This document shows, one piece after another, positions 16,301-23,337 of a DNA stretch of 23,337 bases. The number at the start of each line of letters is the position of its first letter. Position 1 is the first letter of the stretch. The stretch is from an uncultured Romboutsia sp. GTDB lineage: Bacteria > Bacillota > Clostridia > Peptostreptococcales > Peptostreptococcaceae. The position numbers were made by a program, and so were the translations under genes. The stretch is from NCBI GenBank assembly GCA_937907205.1, contig CALESE010000122.1:1-23337 (forward strand), in the 5' to 3' direction. The notes beneath the pieces are model-generated. The model did no database searches. It had not been told where the DNA came from and saw nothing but the letters and a program-made list of their open reading frames with translations.

Positions 16301-16828
16301 ATAATTTTCATGTAATTTTTCTTCATATTCTTTATATATTTTGCTTATATCTTTTAACTTTAATCTTAAATTCTCATTTTCTATTTCTCCACTTATATTA
16401 TCTAACATATCATAATTAATATTGTATTGTTTTAGCTCTGAAATCATATCTGATATAGAACTTACAAATCCTGATTGAGATGATGATTTTGAAAATATAT
16501 TAAGTTCTTTACTTACATTTTCAATTGCTTTATATGTCATCATAGCTCTACCACTTGAATTTATATTAACCTCCGTTAAACCTCCCACTCTTGAGAAAAC
16601 TATATTACTCATAGTTTTAAAACTTAATACCCTAGACCTTAAAAACTTGTCCTTTTCTTTTCCTTGAAAAAGTCTACTCATTCTCTTTTCCATTTCAAAA
16701 GTATATTGTTCTGGTACAAGCATTATAACTGGAGTAGTTTCATCATCTTGAACTCTTTTTTTTATTTCATTTAATACATATGTACTCTTTCCACTTCCAC
16801 CTCTACCAAATATAAACCTAACACTCAT
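13373..16828 (-). CDS. addB: ATP-dependent helicase/nuclease subunit B
   Basis: A 1151-residue AddB, partner of AddA. It has a Walker A at the N-terminus (GRGGSGKS, 8-15) and an otherwise inactive helicase fold that in Bacillus scans for Chi. The C-terminal nuclease has Asp949 and Lys951 (RIIDYKSGKKD). The four cysteines of the Fe-S clasp are present: Cys788 (AQCPFAYF), then Cys1111, Cys1114 and Cys1120 (CNFCTYSSIC). It starts at ATG after GAGGAGGAAATTT. Its first 11 nt overlap the end of the upstream nuclease gene, so the two are translationally linked. Confidence 0.97.
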   Translation of the reverse strand: MSVRFIFGRGGSGKSTYVLNEIKKRVQDDETTPVIMLVPEQYTFEMEKRMSRLFQGKEKDKFLRSRVLSFKTMSNIVFSRVGGLTEVNINSSGRAMMTYKAIENVSKELNIFSKSSSQSGFVSSISDMISELKQYNINYDMLDNISGEIENENLRLKLKDISKIYKEYEEKLHENYIDSQDMLISLSDKLELSGYFKDAYIYIDEFTGFTPNQYRVLKQIFKEAKEVYISLTVDNPQSISYSKSDAFSRTKFTYQKLIKLCAEEGISILPSVNINSEKIARFKDCEELLHLEKYYNAYPYKTYDKATNNIKIKEFNNLYSEIEEIAKEIVNLVRDKGVRYKDITVATRDLNKYDFLVNSIFKEYEIPNFIDKKREAKSNPIIVLIISVLEMKGRRYSYETMFRYLKSGLIGIDSSDINLLENYVLANGIKGKKWFEEVWEYKINHNTHEESEYEIEIKSRVNETKNKALTPIIHLQEKLKGKNKVEDICRYIYEFLLEIEMPTTIENIIMDFKEKGELDIANQYSQVWNIVVDIFDQMVEIMGKETVSLDKFIRLISLGFDEYELGLVPPSIDQVLVSSIDRMKNPNTRYLYLVGTIDGTFPLIAKDNGLLSDNDRHSLGQKGIEVDIDSKTKTFEEQYLVYKALTSTCENLIVTYPIADHEGKTLRPSVIISRLKKIFPNIDNKSYLIKDDITTSEEILNEISTKSPTFNALINEIKEYDDGKDINDLWLDIYRYYATDDDYKNITEKVISGLNYTNQVAKVEEDKIRKLYENKSLSVSRLEKYAQCPFAYFIQYGLKAKERKEYSFTAPDLGTFIHNILDKFSKQLINDNLNWRDIDYNYINNNVSNIVAEFVSKIPGYILKSSERYKYLAQRLKNMLISAISIISEQIKQGSFEPIGYEVDFGGKKGKYPPIKIVLQNGEEINLKGQIDRVDKFENEEGKYIRIIDYKSGKKDLSLTDIYYGLQLQLLVYIDAILASGEYSNENINPAAILYSRIDDPIAKFDENKDDEEIRENILKSLKMQGLLIKDSNIIKQMDKSLESGEKTTSLIIPANLNKDGTLGRHTKGVTYDEFDTIRKYVKDLIKDLCEEMLSGNISISPYKNKDKVSCNFCTYSSICQFDTTLKDNKYKVINKKSDDEIIKMMRGDVK

Positions 16829-17597
16829 AAATTTCCTCCTCTAAAATGTCATAGTTTACTTCTTTATTATTACATAATTTATTGAATTCACAAAACTTAC
16901 AGTGTTTATTATTTTTTATTAGTTCAAGTCTAAATTCTTTATCTTCTTCACTATATTTTGTTTCTTTTATCATTTTTATATATTCTTTTATTTTTTCTTT
17001 ATTGATATTATGTTTTTCTTCCGTATAGCTTATTATTGTTGGCTTATCATCAAATTCAGGTTGATAATATTTCATCTTGAAATTTTCTGCATTTATATTT
17101 AAATTATATATCTTAGGTATAACCTCTTTTGCAAGTAACATATATACTATAGTTTGCATTCTAGATTCAACATTTTTATAATTAATTTTTTTATTCTCTG
17201 TTTTCCAATCCCATATTTCAATATTTTCTTGATTTATAATAATTAAATCGTATTTAGCTATTATAATATCTTCATTTAATTTATATCTTATTTCATATTC
17301 AGGTAAATATATTGACTCTTTATTTATGGGAATTAATGCTTTTATCTTATCTATATATTTTCCAAATCTATCTTTATTTTTATCGTCTATTCCTAAAGGA
17401 ATATTATTAAAATACCTTTCACAAATTAAATGAAATTCTCTACCTAATTTTAAGCCTTCATAATATTCTCTACTTCCTATATCATTAAATTTCCAATTCA
17501 TTTTATCTATATATTTATATTTGAATTTTATAGGACATGATTTATAAATATTTATAGAGTTTTGACTATATATAAAATTTTTTAATCTTTTGTTCAA
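16818..17597 (-). CDS. Free-standing PD-(D/E)XK nuclease with Fe-S cysteines
   Basis: A 259-residue nuclease that looks like the C-terminal nuclease module of AddB (and Cas4) encoded alone. Cys21 (KSCPIKF) and Cys233, Cys236, Cys242 (HCKFCEFNKLC) match the AddB clasp spacing C...C-x2-C-x5-C. Catalytic candidates are His56 (LGREFHLICE), Asp117 (IIAKYDLI), Asp130 and Lys132 (IWDWKTE) and Gln148 (RMQTIVYML). There is no helicase part. The start is TTG at 17595-17597 after AGGAAGTGAAG. It lies 24 nt after the UvrD-type helicase gene and overlaps addB by 11 nt, so it most likely works with one of these helicases. Confidence 0.88.
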   Translation of the reverse strand: MNKRLKNFIYSQNSINIYKSCPIKFKYKYIDKMNWKFNDIGSREYYEGLKLGREFHLICERYFNNIPLGIDDKNKDRFGKYIDKIKALIPINKESIYLPEYEIRYKLNEDIIIAKYDLIIINQENIEIWDWKTENKKINYKNVESRMQTIVYMLLAKEVIPKIYNLNINAENFKMKYYQPEFDDKPTIISYTEEKHNINKEKIKEYIKMIKETKYSEEDKEFRLELIKNNKHCKFCEFNKLCNNKEVNYDILEEEIYEC

Positions 17598-17621
17598 ATA
17601 GCTTCACTTCCTTAATCTAAA

Positions 17622-19838
17622 CTATATATTTATAGTTGATTTTTTATAATTTATATACTTTTCTAATTCATTTATATATAAGCATGACTTTTGCTCTTTA
17701 TTTCTTTTTCCTATATCACTTTCATCTTTATAAGAACTGCAAGAAAGTATAAGCATTTCTTTTGCTCTAGTTATTCCCACATATAATAATCTTATTTTTT
17801 CATTTATTAATTCAACTTTTGTCTTATTAAAATAATCAGTTTCTACTTGTATACCTAGTATCTTATCTATTTCTGATTTAACTACAGCTACTGGGTTTTT
17901 ATATTTATCTCTTAAATACCATTTGTCACATTGAAATTTTTGATTTATATTATGTGGAAAGTTATATTCTACAAGACCTAGTAAAAATACACAATCCCAT
18001 TCCATTCCCTTAGATTTATGGTAGTTACATACTGTTATACTTCCTGGCTGTGGCTCATATCCATTCATTTCATATACTACTTCTATAATATGATTAAACA
18101 CTTTATTTTTACTATTATTTAATATATCGTATATATCGTATAAGTTTATATTTATATTTTCTGAACATAAATATTTTGTATAAAATGCTATATATTCAAT
18201 TAATGCTTTATCTGCTATTTCAAGATTTAATCTCTCTCCAATAAATAATATTAGTAAATCTAACCTAGACAATGGATATTCTAATATTTCTCTTAAAGAT
18301 TTTATTCCATCTAAAAAGCTACTATATAATTCAGAATCACTATCTATTATTAAAGGCTCTTTATTATCCAAATTATATATTACCTCTTCTGTATTGTAAC
18401 TTTTAAGTAATTGTAGCAAATCAACTTTTCCAGCTTCATTATCAGTTTTTATAAATACTTTATCTAAAGTTATAATCAACTTTTCAATATCATCACAATT
18501 TAATATAAAATCTATTATATAAGCTATATTATTTAATACTTTTCTTTTATTTAAAGAATTTGGCCCTAATTCCTCAAACTCCATATTATGTTCCATAAGC
18601 TTTTTAGCTACTTGAGTTATTTGCTCATTGAATGGAACTAATATACCAATACTTTTATCTGGATATTTATTTTTTATTGCTTTTGCATAAGCAACTGTTT
18701 TTTCTATTTCATCATTCCAAGTTCTATATCTTTTAGTATTTATACTGTATATATCAGGCTTTGGATTTTCTTTATATCCCATTCCACAAGGTACCGTTTT
18801 TATTTCCATATCTTCTAAAGCTTCTCTACATTCTTTTTGATTAAATTCATTTGTTACATATTTTACAAGTCTATTAGCTAAATCCAAAATATCCTTTGAG
18901 CTTCTATTTGACATATACATTCTATAACAATAATCTGCATCTTTTATAAATTCTTTAAAATATTTTGGATCTGATGATGAAAATGTTCCTGTTATACTTT
19001 GATTTATATCTCCAACCCTTACTAAATTATTATTTTCTCCACAAATAAGCTTTATAATTTTACCTTGTATTTCATTTGAATCTTGACACTCATCTTCAAA
19101 TATAAATTTATATCTTTTCTGAAATTTATTTCTTAAATTCTCATCTAAAGTTAATGCTTTATATGCCAAAATTAATATATCATCATAGTCTAATAGGCCA
19201 TTGTATTTTAATTTTTTCTCATATTCAGTATATATAGGAAGAATTATTCTTAATACTCCATTGTACGATGAATCTACTACTTCTTCTAAGTCTCTAGGAC
19301 TTATTTCCTTGTACTTTAATTCACCTATAGAGTTTCCTACTAAATCATAAAAACCATTCTCCCAAGCATCTACCATTCTTTCTCGCCATTCATTGTCTTT
19401 TTGGTCTTTTAAAAACCACTGAAATATCTTTTCTCCACCGTTCATTCTGTAATTTTGTATACACTCATTAAGAATTATATTTTTTTGAAGATCATCAGCT
19501 ATACTAAATTCTTCATTTAGCATAACTACTTCTGGCTTTTCTTTTATTATTTTTACAGCTAAACTATGTATAGTCATTACTTCATAAGAATTTTCTTCTT
19601 TTATGTCATTATCTATTAATAACTGTTTTATTCTTCCTTTAAAGTTATTAACTGCACTATTCATATATGTAAGTATCAATATTTTTGAGTTATCATGTTT
19701 TCCTTCTCTTAATAATTTAGCAACTAAATTAGTTACTATAAATGTTTTTCCAGCCCCAGGTACTGCAGGAACTGCCATTGTCCCACCTTCATATGACATT
19801 ATAGGTAACTGATCTTGTCTATAATTTATATTATTCAT
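17622..19838 (-). CDS. UvrD/PcrA-type superfamily 1 helicase without nuclease domain
   Basis: A 738-residue 3'-5' helicase with all core motifs: YRQDQLPIM Q-motif, Walker A VPGAGKT (26-32), TYMNSAVNNFKGRI (Ia), DECQD at 249-253 (motif II, Cys replacing the usual Tyr/Ala), VGDINQSI (III), CNYHKSKGMEWDCVFLLG (V), and RLLYVGITRAKEML (VI). No C-terminal nuclease is present, unlike AddA, and the sequence differs from the AddA in the same operon. It is also distinct from housekeeping PcrA, lacking the usual start and C-terminal tail. It starts at ATG after AGGAGT, overlapping the previous gene by 8 nt. I infer that it is the motor of a split helicase-nuclease. Confidence 0.9.
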   Translation of the reverse strand: MNNINYRQDQLPIMSYEGGTMAVPAVPGAGKTFIVTNLVAKLLREGKHDNSKILILTYMNSAVNNFKGRIKQLLIDNDIKEENSYEVMTIHSLAVKIIKEKPEVVMLNEEFSIADDLQKNIILNECIQNYRMNGGEKIFQWFLKDQKDNEWRERMVDAWENGFYDLVGNSIGELKYKEISPRDLEEVVDSSYNGVLRIILPIYTEYEKKLKYNGLLDYDDILILAYKALTLDENLRNKFQKRYKFIFEDECQDSNEIQGKIIKLICGENNNLVRVGDINQSITGTFSSSDPKYFKEFIKDADYCYRMYMSNRSSKDILDLANRLVKYVTNEFNQKECREALEDMEIKTVPCGMGYKENPKPDIYSINTKRYRTWNDEIEKTVAYAKAIKNKYPDKSIGILVPFNEQITQVAKKLMEHNMEFEELGPNSLNKRKVLNNIAYIIDFILNCDDIEKLIITLDKVFIKTDNEAGKVDLLQLLKSYNTEEVIYNLDNKEPLIIDSDSELYSSFLDGIKSLREILEYPLSRLDLLILFIGERLNLEIADKALIEYIAFYTKYLCSENININLYDIYDILNNSKNKVFNHIIEVVYEMNGYEPQPGSITVCNYHKSKGMEWDCVFLLGLVEYNFPHNINQKFQCDKWYLRDKYKNPVAVVKSEIDKILGIQVETDYFNKTKVELINEKIRLLYVGITRAKEMLILSCSSYKDESDIGKRNKEQKSCLYINELEKYINYKKSTINI

Positions 19839-21558
19839 CTATAATACTCCTATCTAATATCTTAAGTATGATACTATATAATATACTTTCTTGGATATAT
19901 CCATTTACACTATATTCACTTTTAAAAGCATAAACTTCTTTTGTATTTGAAAGTAAATTATATATCATATTATATAAGTAATATTTCTTATACTTTTCTT
20001 CCATATCATCAGTAAATATTGTACCTTCTTTAAATGATTGTCTAAGAACAACTAAATTACTTATATCTTTCTCAATTTTCATATTCCACAAATTACTACC
20101 TATGTCTACCCATATTTGTATAGGCCTATTTATATTAGATGATATATATGAGTATGGAGTTGTTATAACAACTTTATCTAAATCATATAACTCTTCTAGT
20201 TCTAAATTTGAATAATAATCACTTATATTACTTTTTAAAGCTTCTATAAATATTTTTTCTTTACTTTTATTCTTATCTAAATTTAATAAAGATACATTCT
20301 CTGTAAATGTATCACTTTCTTGTATTATGCTCTTACATATATTTATATTTTCTTTTCCATACTTTAGGTTAAGCATATTATCTATATAAAATTGAATTAA
20401 AAATTCACTTATATTAAGATTATTTTTTCTCTTATCCTCTATATATTTTTTTAGTTCTAAAAACTTAAAATCTTCATTTTTGTTTCTATATATTTTTAAT
20501 GCTTGTATCTTATTAATTTCAAATATATTTTCAATAAAGTTTATATACTCTTCTTCTTTTATATAATCTTCATATCGATAAAATAGACAACTAGCTACAA
20601 CTAAAATATTCCCATATGGGTAATCTATTAATTTTTTATCTTTATTTGTGTTAAATACATCTATATTACTATTTTTTAATATATTTTTTATTTGATAATC
20701 TAACACGGAATTATTTATTGGTGTAATTATAGCTATATCATTTTGATTTACATTATTATTTATAAGATCAATTATTTTCTTAAATAGTGAATAATCTTTA
20801 CTAGAATTAAAATTTAAATATAATTCTTTAATATTATCTTTTAGCAAGTTTATAAACTCTAACTCTGCTACATTACAACTTTCAAAGCTATCTACAATTA
20901 AATAATTAATTTGTTTTTTTAAATTTTTTATATATAATTCATTTGTTAGCAAATAATTATTATATATATACACACTAAGTGAATTGTCTAAAATCCCATT
21001 ATATAGTAATGTATCTATATAATAATTAATAATTTCATCCATTTGGCTATATGAAAATTTAGTTAGCTTATCTCTATTCTTTTTAGATAAATATATTTTT
21101 TCACCAATTGTGCTAAAATCTATCTTATTTAATGCAGATTTGTTTATATTTGTATTTATACTCTTTGCAATATTTTTATTAGTAGATGTTATATCTTCAA
21201 AATATCCTTCTAAATTTCTTTTTTCATTTACTTTATCATTTATTATATACTCACTTAAATTATTATATATAAATACTGGTGATGTGTTTATTTTATGTAT
21301 TTTATCGCAATTTTCACATATTATAGGCCAAAATTTAACTATTTCTTTTTTTATAAATGATAAATATGTAGTTAAATTAATGCTCTCACTAAACTCAATA
21401 TTTATTTTTCTTTCGTATATATTTTTAGTACTATTATTTGAAACTAAAAATAATATATCTTTGCTCTTATAGTTATTTTCTTTTAGTAAATTAATATATA
21501 TTTCAATAAGCTTATTTACTTTATTATTTAGTTCATTTTCTCTTAATAAGATTTTCAC
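19831..21558 (-). CDS. Degenerate helicase-like (AddB N-terminal-like) protein
   Basis: A 575-residue protein I do not recognise by name. It has no Walker A. It keeps shadows of UvrD/AddB helicase blocks in the right order: YLIVDSFESCNVAELEFI (219-236) in the place of motif II with DE lost, DIAIITPINNSVLDYQIKNIL as motif IV, KVVITTPYSYISS as motif V, and YNMIYNLLSNTKEVYAF as motif VI without its Arg. This is what an inactivated helicase subunit such as AddB or RecC looks like, but without the C-terminal nuclease, which is encoded two genes downstream. It is the first gene of the operon, starting at GTG. Composition is Asn/Ile/Lys-rich, more so than addAB. Confidence 0.65.
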   Translation of the reverse strand: MKILLRENELNNKVNKLIEIYINLLKENNYKSKDILFLVSNNSTKNIYERKINIEFSESINLTTYLSFIKKEIVKFWPIICENCDKIHKINTSPVFIYNNLSEYIINDKVNEKRNLEGYFEDITSTNKNIAKSINTNINKSALNKIDFSTIGEKIYLSKKNRDKLTKFSYSQMDEIINYYIDTLLYNGILDNSLSVYIYNNYLLTNELYIKNLKKQINYLIVDSFESCNVAELEFINLLKDNIKELYLNFNSSKDYSLFKKIIDLINNNVNQNDIAIITPINNSVLDYQIKNILKNSNIDVFNTNKDKKLIDYPYGNILVVASCLFYRYEDYIKEEEYINFIENIFEINKIQALKIYRNKNEDFKFLELKKYIEDKRKNNLNISEFLIQFYIDNMLNLKYGKENINICKSIIQESDTFTENVSLLNLDKNKSKEKIFIEALKSNISDYYSNLELEELYDLDKVVITTPYSYISSNINRPIQIWVDIGSNLWNMKIEKDISNLVVLRQSFKEGTIFTDDMEEKYKKYYLYNMIYNLLSNTKEVYAFKSEYSVNGYIQESILYSIILKILDRSIIDE

Positions 21559-21594
21559 TTATTCACCTACTTTTCTCATTTTATTGTTATTTTA

Positions 21595-21603
21595 ATTATA
21601 TCA
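21595..21603 (-). promoter_or_regulatory. Promoter of the five-gene helicase-nuclease-addBA operon
   Basis: On the minus strand the extended -10 TGATATAAT lies about 37 nt before the GTG of the first gene. All five genes from here to 9627 overlap or are separated by at most about 25 nt, and no terminator is seen between them, so this promoter probably drives addBA too. Confidence 0.7.
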
Positions 21604-21628
21604 TATTAAATTTTTCATTATACTCAAA

Positions 21629-21654
21629 AAAATACAGCCTATAAGCTGTATTTT
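21629..21654 (-). terminator. Terminator of the small-protein/membrane-protein operon
   Basis: A 10-bp stem (21629-21638 with 21645-21654, core TACAGC) has a 6-nt loop and a T7 run on the minus strand. It overlaps the stop codon at 21653-21655 and insulates the operon that follows. Confidence 0.88.
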
Positions 21655-21835
21655 ATTTGATCATTATTGATGCTATATCTTCATTATTAACTTCTAAATC
21701 AATTATTTTAAAGTTATCCATTAATATATTATTAAATTTGTAACCATTATCCCCTATATCAAAATTCTCACATCTAAAATTTATAGCTTCATCCTTTTCT
21801 ATATTTGTCAAATATTTCATTTCAACTTCATACAT
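21653..21835 (-). CDS. Small soluble protein of unknown function (60 aa)
   Basis: I do not recognise this 60-residue acidic protein (MYEVEMKYLTNIEKDE to NEDIASIMIK). It has one Cys and no membrane segment. The ATG at 21833-21835 is 10 nt from AAGG; a GTG three codons upstream would sit one base from that site, so it is rejected. It follows the membrane protein gene by 46 nt, and a strong terminator overlaps its stop, which supports it being a real gene. A role tied to the upstream membrane protein is only a guess. Confidence 0.65.
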   Translation of the reverse strand: MYEVEMKYLTNIEKDEAINFRCENFDIGDNGYKFNNILMDNFKIIDLEVNNEDIASIMIK

Positions 21836-21881
21836 AATTATCACGCCTTTTTACTTGAATATTTTGTTTATAATATAAGTT

Positions 21882-22334
21882 TTAAATTTTGCGAGATAAT
21901 TTATTCATAAATTTTTTACTAATACTCCCAATTGGTACCAATAATATATTTATTAGCATTAATATAAATACATATGATAAATTTATATTATTTATAAATA
22001 ACTTAATCAAAGACATAGTTGGAATGAAATAAGGTTTTATTATCCATAAAGCCATATTAGGACTATTTAATATAATTTGACTATATAGAGAAAATAATGA
22101 TAAAAATAAACCTACTCCACATCCAATAACTCCAACCATTAATGAATCTGATATATTAAGTTTATATTTGTATCCAATATATATATTAACACCAAAGTAT
22201 AAAATACTAAAAATTACCCCAATTACAAGCATAATATCGTTCATAGGAATAAATTCAAAGTAAATAAAAGACACTAGGCATATTAATAATATGTCAAAAA
22301 ATAATTCTTCTCCTGCTTTAAATACCTTTTGCAT
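21882..22334 (-). CDS. Integral membrane protein of unknown function (150 aa)
   Basis: This 150-residue protein has about four hydrophobic segments (roughly 12-28, 33-54, 66-88 and 117-137), a short cytoplasmic head and a basic tail (SKKFMNKLSRKI). The Gly-rich stretch MVGVIGCGVGLFLSLFSLY in the third segment may be a helix-packing face. I know no family for it. It starts at ATG after GAGGTGGG. It probably forms a two-gene operon with the 60-residue protein downstream. Confidence 0.75.
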   Translation of the reverse strand: MQKVFKAGEELFFDILLICLVSFIYFEFIPMNDIMLVIGVIFSILYFGVNIYIGYKYKLNISDSLMVGVIGCGVGLFLSLFSLYSQIILNSPNMALWIIKPYFIPTMSLIKLFINNINLSYVFILMLINILLVPIGSISKKFMNKLSRKI

Positions 22335-22496
22335 ATACCCACCTCAAATTCCTTTTAGTTTATTATATAAAAATTAAATTTAAAAGGTGAATAGGTATTA
22401 ATTTATACTTTACTTTTATTATTGATAAAGTCAATACCCCTAATGATTGATATGTAGAATCCCCTATTGTACTTCTATCCTTTTACAAAATATATA

Positions 22497-23144
22497 TTAT
22501 CTAAAATCTAATTTATTTAAATTATATTTTTGTATTATATAAATCAACATATCTGCGTATATAAGTTTTCCATACTTATCTTTTTTTGTACTATAGCCTG
22601 CATCTTCTAGCGCTTGGGCTTGTTTTTTATAATTTTTACTATTAAATAATCCATTTTCCTCATATCTTTTATTTTCATATAAAAACTTACCATGATCTTT
22701 TATAGATTCTGTAATATTATTATATTTTCTAAACTTAGATTTTACCTTATCATTATAGTTCTCTGAAGTCATAACTTCAATTGACTCTCCATCCCATCTA
22801 CTATCTGCCTTTATTCCAAAAATGTTATTACTCTCTTTTGATAATTTAGACTTACCCCATCCTGATTCAAGTATAGCTTGAGCTACTGTTATTGAAGGTA
22901 ATATACCATATTTATTATAATTATATCTTGCTCCATCTTCTATTTCTTTTATAAATATTATTTTATCTTTACTTATATCATATTCTTGATTTTTAACTAT
23001 GCTCTCTTCTAATTCTTTTGTCATATTATAAAGTGTTGATATACATACTATTACGCTTATTGTTATTAAAGTTTTCTTTACTATTAAGTTTATTTTTTTC
23101 ATCTTTTTATTTTTACCAAGATGTTTTATCTTACTTTTACCCAT
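22497..23144 (-). CDS. Membrane-anchored N-acetylglucosaminidase (peptidoglycan hydrolase)
   Basis: A 215-residue protein with a very basic head (residues 1-24), a signal anchor at about 25-39, and a glucosaminidase domain of the GH73/FlgJ-LytG type from about 62 to the end. The catalytic Glu is expected at 93 in the signature SITVAQAILESGWGKSKLS, followed by NNIFGIKA. The C-terminal block QALEDAGYSTKKDKYGKLIYADML is typical of the domain. It cleaves the glycan backbone of peptidoglycan outside the membrane. It has no cell-wall-binding repeats, so it stays at the membrane or is released by cleavage. It starts at ATG after AAGGGG. Confidence 0.93.
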   Translation of the reverse strand: MGKSKIKHLGKNKKMKKINLIVKKTLITISVIVCISTLYNMTKELEESIVKNQEYDISKDKIIFIKEIEDGARYNYNKYGILPSITVAQAILESGWGKSKLSKESNNIFGIKADSRWDGESIEVMTSENYNDKVKSKFRKYNNITESIKDHGKFLYENKRYEENGLFNSKNYKKQAQALEDAGYSTKKDKYGKLIYADMLIYIIQKYNLNKLDFR

Positions 23145-23234
23145 AACTATTCCCCTTAACTTTAAGATATATATATTGTATTAAAATTTAACTTATATTA
23201 AAACTATTTTTTGCTTATTAAAAATTTGCTTCTC

Positions 23235-23337
23235 TTATATCTCCAACGATTTCATACGTTGATAAAAATCTTTTTTACTCCCAAATATAGTAAACGAACT
23301 TAATAATAAAGGTATAAAAACTATTAAATAAGTTAAC
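23235..23337 (-). CDS. Possible C-terminal end of a membrane protein (partial)
   Basis: One minus-strand frame is open from the window edge to a TAA at 23235-23237. It gives 33 residues, a hydrophobic stretch (LTYLIVFIPLLLSSFTIFG) and then a charged end (SKKDFYQRMKSLEI), as in the last helix and cytoplasmic tail of a membrane protein. Too little is present to name it, and an open stretch of this length can arise by chance. Confidence 0.4.
   Translation of the reverse strand, partial: LTYLIVFIPLLLSSFTIFGSKKDFYQRMKSLEI

Noticed and set aside
16818..17597. The free nuclease taken as Cas4.
   Set aside because: No cas1, cas2 or CRISPR repeat is present, and the position between a helicase and addB fits a recombination role better.
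17622..19838. The 738-residue helicase taken as housekeeping PcrA/UvrD.
   Set aside because: It has the helicase motifs but lies in an operon with a degenerate helicase and a nuclease, and it lacks the usual PcrA start and tail. PcrA is normally beside ligA.
22394..22438. An inverted GGTATT/AATACC pair and an ATTGA/TCAAT pair between the glucosaminidase and the 150-residue protein gene.
   Set aside because: The arms are short and far apart with no T run. I cannot support a terminator or operator there.

Overview
The window is very AT-rich and has strong AGGAGG-type ribosome binding sites. It carries the Firmicute recombination genes addB and addA and short, tightly packed operons. Together these suggest a low-G+C Clostridia, most like the Peptostreptococcaceae (Clostridioides, Romboutsia, Paraclostridium and relatives). 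That placement rests on gene style, not on a database match. There are no rRNA or tRNA genes, no insertion sequences and no CRISPR array.

Left part (1-2900). Six genes for related small proteins of about 58-72 residues lie on the minus strand. Each has two membrane segments and an acidic, Cys/Gly-rich loop and tail. Five are in tandem. The sixth lies beyond a membrane-anchored 133-residue protein and a stand-alone acyl carrier protein. Most have their own terminator. Four have an upstream AC-N16/17-CATAnnnT pattern like the consensus of the late mother-cell sporulation factor SigK, so a role in the spore envelope is a reasonable but untested idea.

Middle part (2900-9630). On the minus strand are an NA37-type nucleoid-associated protein co-transcribed with an RluA-family pseudouridine synthase, then an MFS exporter. 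On the plus strand is an NAD kinase-YfcE phosphodiesterase operon. A CNNM/CorC-type membrane protein with CBS domains follows on the minus strand. The one long non-coding gap (9076-9626) holds what look like two tandem plus-strand small RNAs. Each has a GATCGGA 5' end, a C-rich single-stranded patch and a terminator hairpin with a C-rich loop.

Right part (9627-21558). Five overlapping or abutting minus-strand genes lie behind one clear promoter, in transcription order: a degenerate helicase-like protein with no Walker A motif, an intact UvrD-type helicase without a nuclease domain, a free-standing PD-(D/E)XK nuclease with Fe-S-type cysteines, then addB and addA. The first three look like the parts of an AddAB-like machine split over three polypeptides, co-transcribed with the canonical AddAB helicase-nuclease. 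This is the strongest candidate here for an undescribed system.

Right end (21600-23337). A small soluble protein and a four-helix membrane protein form a short operon. A membrane-anchored N-acetylglucosaminidase follows, and then the possible C-terminal end of a further membrane protein cut by the window edge.
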